Shown piece after piece: positions 8,291 through 17,239 of a stretch of 64,000 nt of DNA. The notes beneath the pieces were generated by a model that had not been told where the DNA came from, did not search any database, and saw nothing but the letters and a program-made list of their open reading frames with translations. The stretch's first letter is position 1. Each line of letters begins with the position of its first letter. The stretch lies in assembly GCF_015206815.1 (NCBI RefSeq), contig NZ_JADEXZ010000010.1:1-64000 (forward strand). Reading direction: 5' to 3'. Source of the DNA: Fortiea sp. LEGE XX443 (GTDB lineage: Bacteria > Cyanobacteriota > Cyanobacteriia > Cyanobacteriales > Nostocaceae). The position numbers were made by a program, and so were the translations under genes.

Positions 8291-10138
8291 ATGAGTCAAC
8301 GTATCAAGGAAAAGGAATTAAGAGGGGTTGTCCCTGGAGTATGGCGAATTTTAAGGAAATTTTCGTTTTATATCCGTCAACAAAGGGTGTTGATAGTTGT
8401 TTCATTCTTAGCACTTTTATTTGAAACAGGCTTACGTTTGCTGGAACCTTGGCCTTTAAAATATGTTTTTGACTATATTTTAATACCTGCTCACAATAAT
8501 TCTACAAGTGTTACTAATACTTATGGTTTTAGTCCAGTTGTCTTATTAACTTTGTCATCTGTAGCAATTGTTGTTATTTCTGCTTTAGGTAGCATTGCTG
8601 CATATCTTAGCACTTATGGAATGTCTTTAGCTGTGGTGCAGATACTATCAGAAGTTCGCGCTAATGTTTTTAATCATTTACAACATCTTTCTTTATCTTT
8701 TCATCAAAAATCTAAAAGTGGTGATTTAATTACTCGCGTCACGGCTGATATTGAAAAGATGCGAACTGTGACTGTAAAAACGGCTTTACCTTTATTAACC
8801 AACATACTTTCACTTGTGGGGATGTTGGGAATTATGTTTTGGTTAAATTGGGAATTGGCGTTAGTTGTAATGGCAATTTTCCCATTATTAATGTTGCTGA
8901 CAAGTAGCATGATTAGCCGTATTCGGAAGTTTGCTAAAAAGCATCGTGATTCTGAAGGTGTTTTAGCTGCTACAACAGGTGAAACTATTGGTGCAATTAA
9001 GGTTGTACAAGTTTTATCCCTTCAGGAAATGTTGCATGGTGTTTTTGCAAAACAAAATCAAAAGAGTTTAGATGAAGCAATTGAATCTTTAAGACTTTCC
9101 GCCGCATTAGAAAGAACTGTACAAATTTTAATGGCGATTATTATTGCTGTGGTGTTGTGGCGTGGTTCTCATGTGGTGTTACACAAAGAACTCACTCCTG
9201 GGGAATTGTTGGTGTTTATGACATATTTGAGAAATGCTTTTGAACCGATGCGGAAACTTTCAAACCAAGTCGGACAAATTGCTAAAGCGACGGCTTCCGG
9301 TGAACGAGTTGTAGAACTTCTCGACTATGAACCGAATGTAAAAGATTTACCAAATTCAAAACTAGCACATCCGTTTTTTGGTGCAGTTCGTTTTGAAAAT
9401 GTTGCTTTCGGCTACGACACAAATCAAGAGATTTTAAAAGATATTAATTTTATTGTGCAACCAGGGCAGCAAGTTGCATTAGTGGGATTTTCTGGAAGTG
9501 GTAAATCTACTCTGCTTAGTTTAATATTACGCCTTTATGATCCTGGCGCTGGTCGAATTTTAATAGATGGTCAAGATATCCGCGAATATACATTAAATTC
9601 ACTACGTCAGCAAATCAGCGTGGTGTTACAAGATAGTGTGTTGTTTGCGGCGAGTGTGAAAGAAAATATTGCTTATGGAAAATTAGGTGCTACTGATAAA
9701 GAAGTGGAAAACGCCGCACGTTTGGCGAATGCTCATGAATTTATCATGAACTTACCCCAAGGTTATGACACAATTTTGGGCGATCGCGGTGGTACACTAT
9801 CAGGAGGACAAAGACAAAGAATTGCGATCGCTCGTGCTGCAATACGACAAGCACCAATAGTTATTCTTGATGAACCCACTACGGGTTTAGATAAAAAAAG
9901 CGAAAATATCGTCAACGCGGCGCTGGAAAAATTAACTCAAGGATGCACAACCTTTGTGATTTCCCATAACCTCAAAGCCGTAGAGAACGCAGATATGATT
10001 CTCTACGTTGAAGAGGGGAAAATTGTGGAACAAGGTACGCACCAGGAATTGATGTGTCTGGGTGGTTATTACGCCACTTTATATCGAATGCAAAGCATTG
10101 TAGATTCCGAAGGAGATATCTATGCAGTGGAAGTGTGA
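8291..10138 (+). CDS. ABC exporter, fused membrane and ATPase domains (MsbA/LmrA-like)
   Basis: A 615-aa half-transporter that should act as a homodimer in the inner membrane. Residues 30-320 form a six-helix type I exporter domain. The nucleotide-binding domain has Walker A GFSGSGKST (about 399-407), signature LSGGQ (about 503), Walker B VILDEP and an ISHNL switch His. It starts after an AAGGAGA ribosome site. Substrate is probably a lipid-linked glycan or glycolipid, judged from the flanking glycosyltransferases. Its 3' end overlaps the next gene by 17 bp. Confidence 0.92.
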   Translation: MSQRIKEKELRGVVPGVWRILRKFSFYIRQQRVLIVVSFLALLFETGLRLLEPWPLKYVFDYILIPAHNNSTSVTNTYGFSPVVLLTLSSVAIVVISALGSIAAYLSTYGMSLAVVQILSEVRANVFNHLQHLSLSFHQKSKSGDLITRVTADIEKMRTVTVKTALPLLTNILSLVGMLGIMFWLNWELALVVMAIFPLLMLLTSSMISRIRKFAKKHRDSEGVLAATTGETIGAIKVVQVLSLQEMLHGVFAKQNQKSLDEAIESLRLSAALERTVQILMAIIIAVVLWRGSHVVLHKELTPGELLVFMTYLRNAFEPMRKLSNQVGQIAKATASGERVVELLDYEPNVKDLPNSKLAHPFFGAVRFENVAFGYDTNQEILKDINFIVQPGQQVALVGFSGSGKSTLLSLILRLYDPGAGRILIDGQDIREYTLNSLRQQISVVLQDSVLFAASVKENIAYGKLGATDKEVENAARLANAHEFIMNLPQGYDTILGDRGGTLSGGQRQRIAIARAAIRQAPIVILDEPTTGLDKKSENIVNAALEKLTQGCTTFVISHNLKAVENADMILYVEEGKIVEQGTHQELMCLGGYYATLYRMQSIVDSEGDIYAVEV

Positions 10139-10820
10139 GGAAAATCAAGGAACTCGCGTCATTCTTCTGCGCCACGGACAAAGTACTTTTAATGTGCTGG
10201 GTTTGTATCAAGGTAGCAGTGATGAATCAGTATTAACAGAACTGGGACGCAAGGAAGCTAGAATTACAGGCGATTTTCTCAAAGGATTAACATTTGATGG
10301 ACTGTATATTAGTTCTCTGCAACGAGCACAGGAAACTGCTAAGGAAATTTTAAAGGAAATTACTGTTAACCCAAACACAATTTTTATTACTGATAAATTA
10401 CGAGAAAATCATCTACCTAATTGGGAAGGTTTGGCGTTTCAATATGTGCGTGAAACTTTCCCGGAAGCATATCAACTTTGGAAACAGCGTCCTCATGAAT
10501 TTTGGGTACAAATAGATAGTAAAACCAAATTTTACCCAGCACTTGATTTATATGAACAGGTGCAAGAATTTTGGCAAGCAATTCTACCGTATCATGTTGG
10601 TAAAACTGTGCTGGTAATTGCACATGGTGGTACAAATAGGGCTTTAATTAGCACTGCTTTGGGGATAAGTCCTAAATATTATCATTGTTTGCAACAGTCG
10701 AATTGTGGGATTAGTATACTCAATTTTCCTGATGGTACATTAGCTTCTGGGGAATTGAAGGCGATGAATTTAAATTCCCATTTGAGAGAGGAAGAGGTGA
10801 GTTTTAGACGGATTTTTTAA
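10122..10820 (+). CDS. Histidine phosphatase family protein (phosphoglycerate-mutase-like)
   Basis: A 232-aa enzyme with the RHG motif near the N-terminus (VILLRHGQSTFN, His18), a second basic region (SSLQRAQETA), and the C-terminal VIAHGGTNRALI His. These are the phospho-His and supporting residues of the family. The gene starts inside the last codons of the ABC transporter in another frame, implying coupled expression. Within this cluster it more likely dephosphorylates a sugar phosphate or sugar nucleotide precursor than works in glycolysis; that is inference. Confidence 0.87.
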   Translation: MQWKCEENQGTRVILLRHGQSTFNVLGLYQGSSDESVLTELGRKEARITGDFLKGLTFDGLYISSLQRAQETAKEILKEITVNPNTIFITDKLRENHLPNWEGLAFQYVRETFPEAYQLWKQRPHEFWVQIDSKTKFYPALDLYEQVQEFWQAILPYHVGKTVLVIAHGGTNRALISTALGISPKYYHCLQQSNCGISILNFPDGTLASGELKAMNLNSHLREEEVSFRRIF

Positions 10821-10846
10821 ACGCAAAGTATCGCAGAGGTTTAGTT

Positions 10847-12139
10847 ATGAAGATAGCGTTTATTGTTTGGCGATTTCCTGTTTTATCAGAGGCGTTTATT
10901 CTGAATCAAATCACGGGTTTAATTGACCGTGGCCATGATGTTTACATTCATCCTGTGAATGGGTTACCAAAAAATTATACAGGAAAGGTGCATCCGGTTG
11001 TTGAGGAATATAAGTTATTAGAACATACTTACTTTCCGCCTACTGTTCCTGAAAACTTTGTTTGGCGTTTTTGTGAAGGGATAGGATTACTGTTCAAGAA
11101 TTTCCATCGAGGTTCTTGGAAAACTCTGCGATTTTTTACTTCTGATAAATATGGCGAGGAAGTCGCAACTGTAAAAACATTATACAGAGTTGAAAATCTA
11201 CTTCAAGATGGTAATTATGATATTATTCACTGTCAATTTGGGACGTTAGCGCCGATTGCGCTTGCTTATCGAGAAGCTGGGATAATTTCTGGTAAGTTAA
11301 TTACAACGTTTCGCGGTATTGATATTAGTAAGTATGTGCAGGAGAATGGCATAAATGTTTATGACCAACTTTTCCGTGATGGCGAATTTTTCTTGGCGAA
11401 CTGCAAGTTTTTTGGCGATCGCGCCATTAAGTTAGGCTGCAATCCTGATAAAATAGTTATTCATGGTTCTGGTTTGGATTGTAGTAAGTTTTCTTTTAAA
11501 TCTCGTTATTTTCCTGTTGATGGTAATGTGCAGATTGCCACAACAGGACGTTTGGTAGAAAAGAAAGGTATAGAATATGTGATTCGTGCAGTTGCTCAAA
11601 TCGCTCTAAGTTATCCCAATATTGAATATAACATTCTCGGTGATGGTGAACTTAAAGAACAGTTAGAAAAACTGATTACCGAATTAAATGTTGGTCATAT
11701 TATCAAATTATTGGGATGGAAACAACAAAAAGAAATTGTGGAAATTCTCGATAACGCTCACATTTTTATTGCTCCTAGTGTAACTGCTGCTGATGGTAAT
11801 CAAGATGCGCCAGTCAATACATTAAAAGAAGCAATGGCGATGGGTTTACCTGTTATTAGTACTCGACATGGTGGAATTCCAGAATTAGTTGAAGATGGAG
11901 TGTCAGGGTTTTTAGTACCAGAGCGAGATGCAGATGCGATCGCCCACAAGTTATCCTATCTAATAGAGCATCCCGAACTATGGGTAAACATGGGTAAAGC
12001 TGGACGTGCGCGTGTAGAAGAAAAATACGACACCAACAAGCTGAATGATGAATTAGTCGCAATTTATCAACAAGTTTTAAACCCAGAATCACCGCCAACA
12101 ATTCTCCCACAACAATCAAAAGAATTGACTCATATTTAA
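10847..12139 (+). CDS. Glycosyltransferase family 4, first tandem copy
   Basis: A 430-aa GT-B enzyme. It begins with MKIAFIVWRFPVLSEAFIL, common in GT4 colanic-acid or exopolysaccharide transferases. The C-terminal donor-binding half has TTGRLVEKKGIEYVI, an HIFIAPSV segment, and the E-x7-E type motif around LKEAMAMGLPVISTRHGG. It follows the phosphatase by 26 bp and lies 11 bp ahead of a paralogue. The C-terminal half is nearly identical at DNA level to that paralogue (see 11955-12027), while the N-terminal acceptor half differs. Confidence 0.9.
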   Translation: MKIAFIVWRFPVLSEAFILNQITGLIDRGHDVYIHPVNGLPKNYTGKVHPVVEEYKLLEHTYFPPTVPENFVWRFCEGIGLLFKNFHRGSWKTLRFFTSDKYGEEVATVKTLYRVENLLQDGNYDIIHCQFGTLAPIALAYREAGIISGKLITTFRGIDISKYVQENGINVYDQLFRDGEFFLANCKFFGDRAIKLGCNPDKIVIHGSGLDCSKFSFKSRYFPVDGNVQIATTGRLVEKKGIEYVIRAVAQIALSYPNIEYNILGDGELKEQLEKLITELNVGHIIKLLGWKQQKEIVEILDNAHIFIAPSVTAADGNQDAPVNTLKEAMAMGLPVISTRHGGIPELVEDGVSGFLVPERDADAIAHKLSYLIEHPELWVNMGKAGRARVEEKYDTNKLNDELVAIYQQVLNPESPPTILPQQSKELTHI

Positions 12140-12150
12140 AACTCTTAACT

Positions 12151-13443
12151 ATGAAAATAGCATTTTTTGTGGCACATTTTCCGATACTCTCAGAACCCTT
12201 TATCTTAAATCAAATTGCTGGTGCAATAGAACATGGACACGAGGTTGATATTTACTCTCTTGATGGAAAACCTCAAGATATATCTAACGTGCATCCATTA
12301 GTTAACCAATATCAACTTATTAACCATACAATTTACGCAGCTACTCGACCAAAGCATGAGTTATGGCGATGGATAAAAGGTTTATTTTTATTGGGAATCA
12401 ACTTTTATAAAAACCCTTCTGTTTGCTTACAACTACTCAACACATCACGCTACGTCAGCCAAGCCAAATCATTAAAAATGCTCTACCGAGCATTACCATT
12501 TTTAGAAAAGAAATCCTATGACATCATCCACTGTCAATTTAGTACTTTAGGTGTATTTGGCGTGTGGTTTCGTCAGCTTGGTTTAATAGAAGGTAAATTA
12601 ATTTCTACCTTTCGAGGTTCAGATATTAGTAAGTTTTTACCCAAATGGGGTGAAAAAGTTTATCAAGAATTATTTCAAGAAACAGATTTTTTTCTAGCTA
12701 ACTGTGAATTTTTCAAAGATAAAGCTGTCGCTTTAGGATGTGAACCAAATAAAATTCATGTCCACGGTTCAGGGATTGATTGTAGCAAGTTCTTTTTTAA
12801 AGAACGTCATTTATTTGATGATGGCGTAATCCGCATTGTAACTACTGGACGCTTGGTAGAAAAAAAAGGGATTGAATATGTTATTAGAGCAATTGCTCAA
12901 GTAGTGCGAATTTACCCAAATCTTGAATACAATATTATCGGTGATGGTGAACTTAAAGAACATTTTGAAAAACTCATTACTGATTTAAATCTTGGTAATG
13001 TCGTCAAATTATTAGGCTGGAAACAGCAAAAAGAAATTGTCGAAATTCTGGATAAATGTCATATTTTTGTTGCTCCTAGTGTCACTGTCAAAGATGGTAA
13101 TCAAGACGCGCCAGTCAATACATTAAAAGAAGCAATGGCCATGGGTTTACCTGTGATTAGTACCAAACATGGGGGAATTCCAGAATTAGTCGAAGATGGC
13201 GTGTCAGGGTTTTTAGTCCCAGAGCGAGATGCAGATGCGATCGCTCACAAATTAACCTATCTAATAGAGCATCCCGAACTATGGGTAAACATGGGTAAAG
13301 CTGGACGTGCGCGTGTAGAAGAAAAATATGATATGCACAAGTTAAATGATGAATTAGTAGAAATTTATCAACAAGTGTTACACAGTGAATTATCAACACC
13401 AAATTTTACTAATCAACAACTAATCAAATCCACGCATTCATAG
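12151..13443 (+). CDS. Glycosyltransferase family 4, second tandem copy
   Basis: A 430-aa protein of the same length and architecture as its upstream copy, with MKIAFFVAHFPILSEPFIL at the N-terminus and the same TTGRLVEKKGIEYVI and LKEAMAMGLPVIST motifs. The acceptor-binding half has diverged while the nucleotide-sugar half has been kept nearly identical, so the two probably share a donor and differ in acceptor. The 12-bp gap to the next gene (including GGAGAT) supports one transcript. Confidence 0.9.
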   Translation: MKIAFFVAHFPILSEPFILNQIAGAIEHGHEVDIYSLDGKPQDISNVHPLVNQYQLINHTIYAATRPKHELWRWIKGLFLLGINFYKNPSVCLQLLNTSRYVSQAKSLKMLYRALPFLEKKSYDIIHCQFSTLGVFGVWFRQLGLIEGKLISTFRGSDISKFLPKWGEKVYQELFQETDFFLANCEFFKDKAVALGCEPNKIHVHGSGIDCSKFFFKERHLFDDGVIRIVTTGRLVEKKGIEYVIRAIAQVVRIYPNLEYNIIGDGELKEHFEKLITDLNLGNVVKLLGWKQQKEIVEILDKCHIFVAPSVTVKDGNQDAPVNTLKEAMAMGLPVISTKHGGIPELVEDGVSGFLVPERDADAIAHKLTYLIEHPELWVNMGKAGRARVEEKYDMHKLNDELVEIYQQVLHSELSTPNFTNQQLIKSTHS

Positions 13444-13455
13444 GAGATATCAACT

Positions 13456-14511
13456 ATGTCAGAACCAATAGTTACACTTGTTGTTGTTCCCCGTGAACGT
13501 TTTAGCTGTACCCAAGCATCCCTTGAAAGTATTTACGAACATACAAACTTCCCCTTCAAATTGATTTATATTGATGGTAATTCACCAACTAAAGTACATC
13601 GCTATCTAGAAGCACAAGCACAAGAAAAAAACTTTAAATTAATTCGGACAGATTATTATCTTTCTCCCAACCATGCACGTAACATTGGTTTAAGTCACGT
13701 TGACACTAAATATTTAGTCTTTATTGATAACGATGTGATAGTTTCTCCTGGTTGGTTAGCAGCATTAGTTAACTGTGCAGAAACAACAGGCGCAACTGTA
13801 GTTGGCCCCCTTATGTGCGAAAAACAACCAATTCACCAAAGAATTCACTTTGCAGGTGGAGAAAGCCACATTGTCGTTGATATCAAAGGCAGAAGGCATT
13901 TACGTGAGAAAATGTACAAACAAGGTCATCAAGTCGCAAATTTACGTCCACAACTTCAGCGCACACAAACAGAGTTAGCGGAATTTCACTGTACTCTAGT
14001 CCGCACAGAAGTATTTGGGCAAATTGGCTATTTAGATGAACAAATGCTCAACACCAAAGAACACTTAGATTTTTGCATGAGTGTAGTACAGGTGGGAAGT
14101 AAAATCTATTTTGAGCCTGATAGTTTAGTCACCTATGTACCAGGCCCTCCTTTAGAGTGGAGTGATTTACACTTTTATATGCTGCGTTGGAGTGATGCTT
14201 GGACTTTGGCAAGCTTACAACGCATCCGCGAAAAATGGAATTTATCTGAAGATGGTTATTTCCAAACCAAATATAAAAAATTGGGTGTAAGACGGGTAGC
14301 AACAATTATTAAGCCTTTTATCCGTCAAGTCAGCTTTGGAAGAGAAAACAAACCATTAAAAAGACTCCTAAAAAAGTGGGACAGAAAACTAAATTCGTTT
14401 CTCACAAACCGCTATGAAAAAATGCTCCCACAACGCAAAATTGAATTAGCACCTATCAAGAAAACCGCATTAGCGAATACTACTACATCCGAATTAGCCC
14501 AACTTAAGTAA
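13456..14511 (+). CDS. Glycosyltransferase family 2
   Basis: A 351-aa GT-A enzyme. Residues 1-110 have the family 2 nucleotide-binding core with IDGNSPT and the metal-binding DxD equivalent FIDNDV. A region after residue 180 (LDEQMLNTKEHLDFCMSV) supplies the acceptor acidic motif (E-H-x-D). No membrane helix is evident. It is the last gene of the same-strand cluster that starts at 3266. The C-terminal 60 residues are basic and may dock on membrane. Confidence 0.87.
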   Translation: MSEPIVTLVVVPRERFSCTQASLESIYEHTNFPFKLIYIDGNSPTKVHRYLEAQAQEKNFKLIRTDYYLSPNHARNIGLSHVDTKYLVFIDNDVIVSPGWLAALVNCAETTGATVVGPLMCEKQPIHQRIHFAGGESHIVVDIKGRRHLREKMYKQGHQVANLRPQLQRTQTELAEFHCTLVRTEVFGQIGYLDEQMLNTKEHLDFCMSVVQVGSKIYFEPDSLVTYVPGPPLEWSDLHFYMLRWSDAWTLASLQRIREKWNLSEDGYFQTKYKKLGVRRVATIIKPFIRQVSFGRENKPLKRLLKKWDRKLNSFLTNRYEKMLPQRKIELAPIKKTALANTTTSELAQLK

Positions 14512-14520
14512 CTAAATTAA

Positions 14521-14627
14521 GTAGGGTGTGTTACGGCTATGCAAGGATATGGAAGTTTGAGTAGTGAGAATTAGCCGTAACGCACCGATAAAGATGGTGC
14601 GTTAAGCTTTGCTATAACGCACCCTAC
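14521..14627. repeat. MITE-like element with 13-bp terminal inverted repeats
   Basis: The element begins GTAGGGTGTGTTA and ends TAACGCACCCTAC; the arms match at 12 of 13 positions. Inside, TTACGGCT and AGCCGTAA pair as well, giving a nested foldback. It has no coding capacity. Short repeats of this style (GTAGGGTGCGTTA) are common in Nostocales genomes. As it directly follows the glycosyltransferase cluster, it could also end that transcript. Confidence 0.6.
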
Positions 14628-14657
14628 TGTACTGAACTAGTCGATTAATTTTTGCAA

Positions 14658-14783
14658 GTCAGTGAAATCACAATGCAAGTCGATGCAATCACAATGTAGG
14701 TCGATGCAATCACAATGTAGGTCGATGCAATCACATTGCAAGTCGATGCAATCACAATGCAAGTCGATGCAATCACATTGCTT
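14658..14783. repeat. Six-copy 21-bp tandem repeat
   Basis: Six back-to-back 21-bp units of the form GTCGATGCAATCACAATGCAA start at 14658, 14679, 14700, 14721, 14742 and 14763. The first unit is degenerate, and copies vary at CAA/CAT and CAA/TAG. Each unit contains TGCAATCACAATG or TGCAATCACATTG, and the ATTG/CAAT pairs give weak dyads. There are no spacers, so it is not a CRISPR. It lies between the ends of two convergent genes. Confidence 0.85.
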
Positions 14784-14807
14784 GCAATAAATTATCTACT
14801 GCTGCAC

Positions 14808-16853
14808 TTACCGCCAATCTTCCCAGTTTCGATTAAAAATTGAGGTGTCGGGGAAAGCGGTAGGATTACCATTTTTTTCTAACAAACGTCTGAGAACTTG
14901 GAGTTGCGGTTCTGATTTAGGTAAATCATCCACCAATTGGTAAGGTGCAATATTGTTTTTCAAAGAAAAGGCTACCACTGTTCCCGCCGCCGCACCAGAA
15001 GACCATTCAAAAGAATGCACGCGATAAGCAGCAGCAGCAATGTGACTGGTAGCGATACTCTTACCACCCACAATTAAATTGTCGATTTTTTGGGGAATCA
15101 TCGCCCGTAGCGCAATTTGGAACGGATAAGCTTGTCCAGCGCCGCGCCTTTCTCCTGGACGTTCTTTGTTACCGGGGGCTTCTGGCGGACTTTGAACCAT
15201 GCAAGGATGAAAGTCAATGGCGTAGTGACCAATACCTACAGCATCAGGATAAATTGTCGAACGACTGCGCCGTAATGCTTTATCTGGTGAGACTTGACCA
15301 GCAATTACTGATGTTCCTTCTAAACCTGCTAGTGTCGCTTTTAATTGGCGATAAGTCTCTGGTGTTAGTGTTTTGCGGTAGTATTCATCGTTATAGTCGC
15401 GGCGAGAAATATCAACTTCCCAAATCATAAAGCCTTGGGGTTGTCCCCAACTGGGGCGACCAATTATCCGCCTTCCTTCGCGCATATAGGGATATTTTGA
15501 CAAGCCATGCGCTGTCCCCATTGGCGAATTTAACCCTGTCAGCAGTCGGTTTCTCGTTTGTGGTTCTTTCACACCCTTACCTAGTTGGGAGTCAGTGGTT
15601 CCCTGTACCAGCCAGTAATAATATGCCAGGGCATTTTCTTCGCCTCTACGCAGAGTTTCTGTCCGCAGTCCCCCCATCCAGCCGCCTGGTTTTAATTGTC
15701 CAGTGCTTTGCAGTTGTTGGCGAGTGTAAATTAAGTTATCTTTGGCAGTTCCAGGACGATAGTCGTTACCCCAAGTCCAGTTCTGCATGGAGATGTCTCC
15801 TGGTGTGGGTGTAGTAAATCTCACACCGTTGAATTGTGTGGCTTGCCCTTTGGTGGGACTCCAGATGCGACGGTAGGTAAAAACTAAGTCAAAGTTTGCT
15901 AATCTTTTTAATTCATAGCTGAAATATGGTGAATACTGTAAATAAAATGGGGGCATTGTTTGAGGTTGTGGTTCCTTAGTTGCCTCCATTGCAAAGGTGT
16001 AGGTAAAGCCTTGAGTACAATAAGCATCATTGCTGGTACTAGAAGAAGATGGTTCTAGGAAAGAACGAGCATCAATACCCAGGCGATAGGGAACATCTGC
16101 TAAGGCGATAATTTCCCCAGTTTCACTAGCATCGATAACGTACCATTTGGGAGAATTGCTGGCGGTTGACTTTTTGGCAACCTTGGGGATAAAGCTGATA
16201 ATCTTTTTGTTAAAGCGAGATGAGTTTTGGTAGCGATAGGCATCCTCAATAGTTTGAGCTAGGGTAAAAGTGTTGAGAGGTGGTGCGCCTTTGACTGGTT
16301 GATGTTGAATAGCGATCGCACCATCAATAATCTTCCCGCCAGCATTAATATTTACATCCTTAATTACGGTGTTGGGAAACCATTCCAATTTACCTTTGCC
16401 CTTTTTCTCTGCATCCTTCAGCATCTGAGACATGATGGTATGAGCATCGCGGGGGAGAAAACAGGAATCACTTACCCAGCAGTCACCAGGGTTAAGTTTG
16501 CCGTAATGGCGCTGAATCCGATTGCGTAATTCCGAATATCCGCGAGAATAAAATTGGCGATCGCGCTGAGTTGGTCTTTCATCTAACGCAGATGTCCCCT
16601 GAGACGAAATTTGTCCCCCCAACCAATCGGTAATTTCTGTCAAACACACTGTTCTACCAGCGAGTAATCCCTCATAAGCTGTGGCTACCCCAGAAAGTCC
16701 ACCACCCACCACCAAAATTTCGCAATTCACTGTTTTATCTGGGGTTCTCGGTGGTGCAGCAACAATAGTAGAGTCAGGTACGAGGTATGTTGCGATTAAG
16801 CTAAGACTGAAGAGTGATGCTTGAAAACCAGCTACTTTGTGTCTGCGCTTCAT
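14808..16853 (-). CDS. Exported FAD-dependent oxidoreductase
   Basis: A 681-aa protein. Residues 12-33 form a hydrophobic export signal after MKRRHKVAG, followed by the Rossmann loop VVGGGLSG (about 48-55) and the WLGGQISSQGTSALDE segment typical of the 'FAD dependent oxidoreductase' family PF12831. The C-terminal PQKIDNLIVGGKSIATSHIA is the second FAD contact of that family. A twin-arginine pair is present but the Tat consensus is imperfect. The substrate is unknown. It is monocistronic, facing the glycosyltransferase cluster. Confidence 0.8.
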   Translation of the reverse strand: MKRRHKVAGFQASLFSLSLIATYLVPDSTIVAAPPRTPDKTVNCEILVVGGGLSGVATAYEGLLAGRTVCLTEITDWLGGQISSQGTSALDERPTQRDRQFYSRGYSELRNRIQRHYGKLNPGDCWVSDSCFLPRDAHTIMSQMLKDAEKKGKGKLEWFPNTVIKDVNINAGGKIIDGAIAIQHQPVKGAPPLNTFTLAQTIEDAYRYQNSSRFNKKIISFIPKVAKKSTASNSPKWYVIDASETGEIIALADVPYRLGIDARSFLEPSSSSTSNDAYCTQGFTYTFAMEATKEPQPQTMPPFYLQYSPYFSYELKRLANFDLVFTYRRIWSPTKGQATQFNGVRFTTPTPGDISMQNWTWGNDYRPGTAKDNLIYTRQQLQSTGQLKPGGWMGGLRTETLRRGEENALAYYYWLVQGTTDSQLGKGVKEPQTRNRLLTGLNSPMGTAHGLSKYPYMREGRRIIGRPSWGQPQGFMIWEVDISRRDYNDEYYRKTLTPETYRQLKATLAGLEGTSVIAGQVSPDKALRRSRSTIYPDAVGIGHYAIDFHPCMVQSPPEAPGNKERPGERRGAGQAYPFQIALRAMIPQKIDNLIVGGKSIATSHIAAAAYRVHSFEWSSGAAAGTVVAFSLKNNIAPYQLVDDLPKSEPQLQVLRRLLEKNGNPTAFPDTSIFNRNWEDWR

Positions 16854-17036
16854 GATTTGAGAATCTTTCTACTCCTGTGCCAACTTGTAGACGGTAGCAT
16901 CTCAGAAATGTTCACCACAAGTCACATGAAATTAGAGACACTCGACTGGTTGCAGCAATGCTGGTGCATGGGTTAACCCATATTCTGACATTTAATACTT
17001 AGTAATTTTGCTCGTTACCCTGAAATTACTGCTATT

Positions 17037-17200
17037 TGTAGCGACCTGCAATGCTAATCGCTCAAACCTGCAATCATGACATTTACAAACCAGGATTATT
17101 TGCAACTATAATTACGCGTCAGCCAGGATTAAATGCAACTGAGCCAGGATTATTTGCAACCAAACTGCAATCATCGGTTTGAGCCAGAATTATTTGCAAC
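17037..17200 (+). repeat. Transposon left end with four transposase-site-like repeats
   Basis: After the TGTAGCGACC tip come four copies of a roughly 19-bp motif of the form CAGCCAGGATTATTTGCAAC, with small variations (AACCAGGATT, AGGATTAAAT, CAGAATTATT). Multiple internal binding sites behind a TGT..ACA tip are characteristic of Mu/Tn7/Tn402-type and some rve-transposase elements. Confidence 0.8.
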
Positions 17201-17239
17201 TATAAATGAACCTGCATTGGATTGCGCTTACCCTGTTGC

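Noticed and set aside
14658-14783. CRISPR array
   Set aside because: Units are directly adjacent with no spacers, and no cas genes are nearby.
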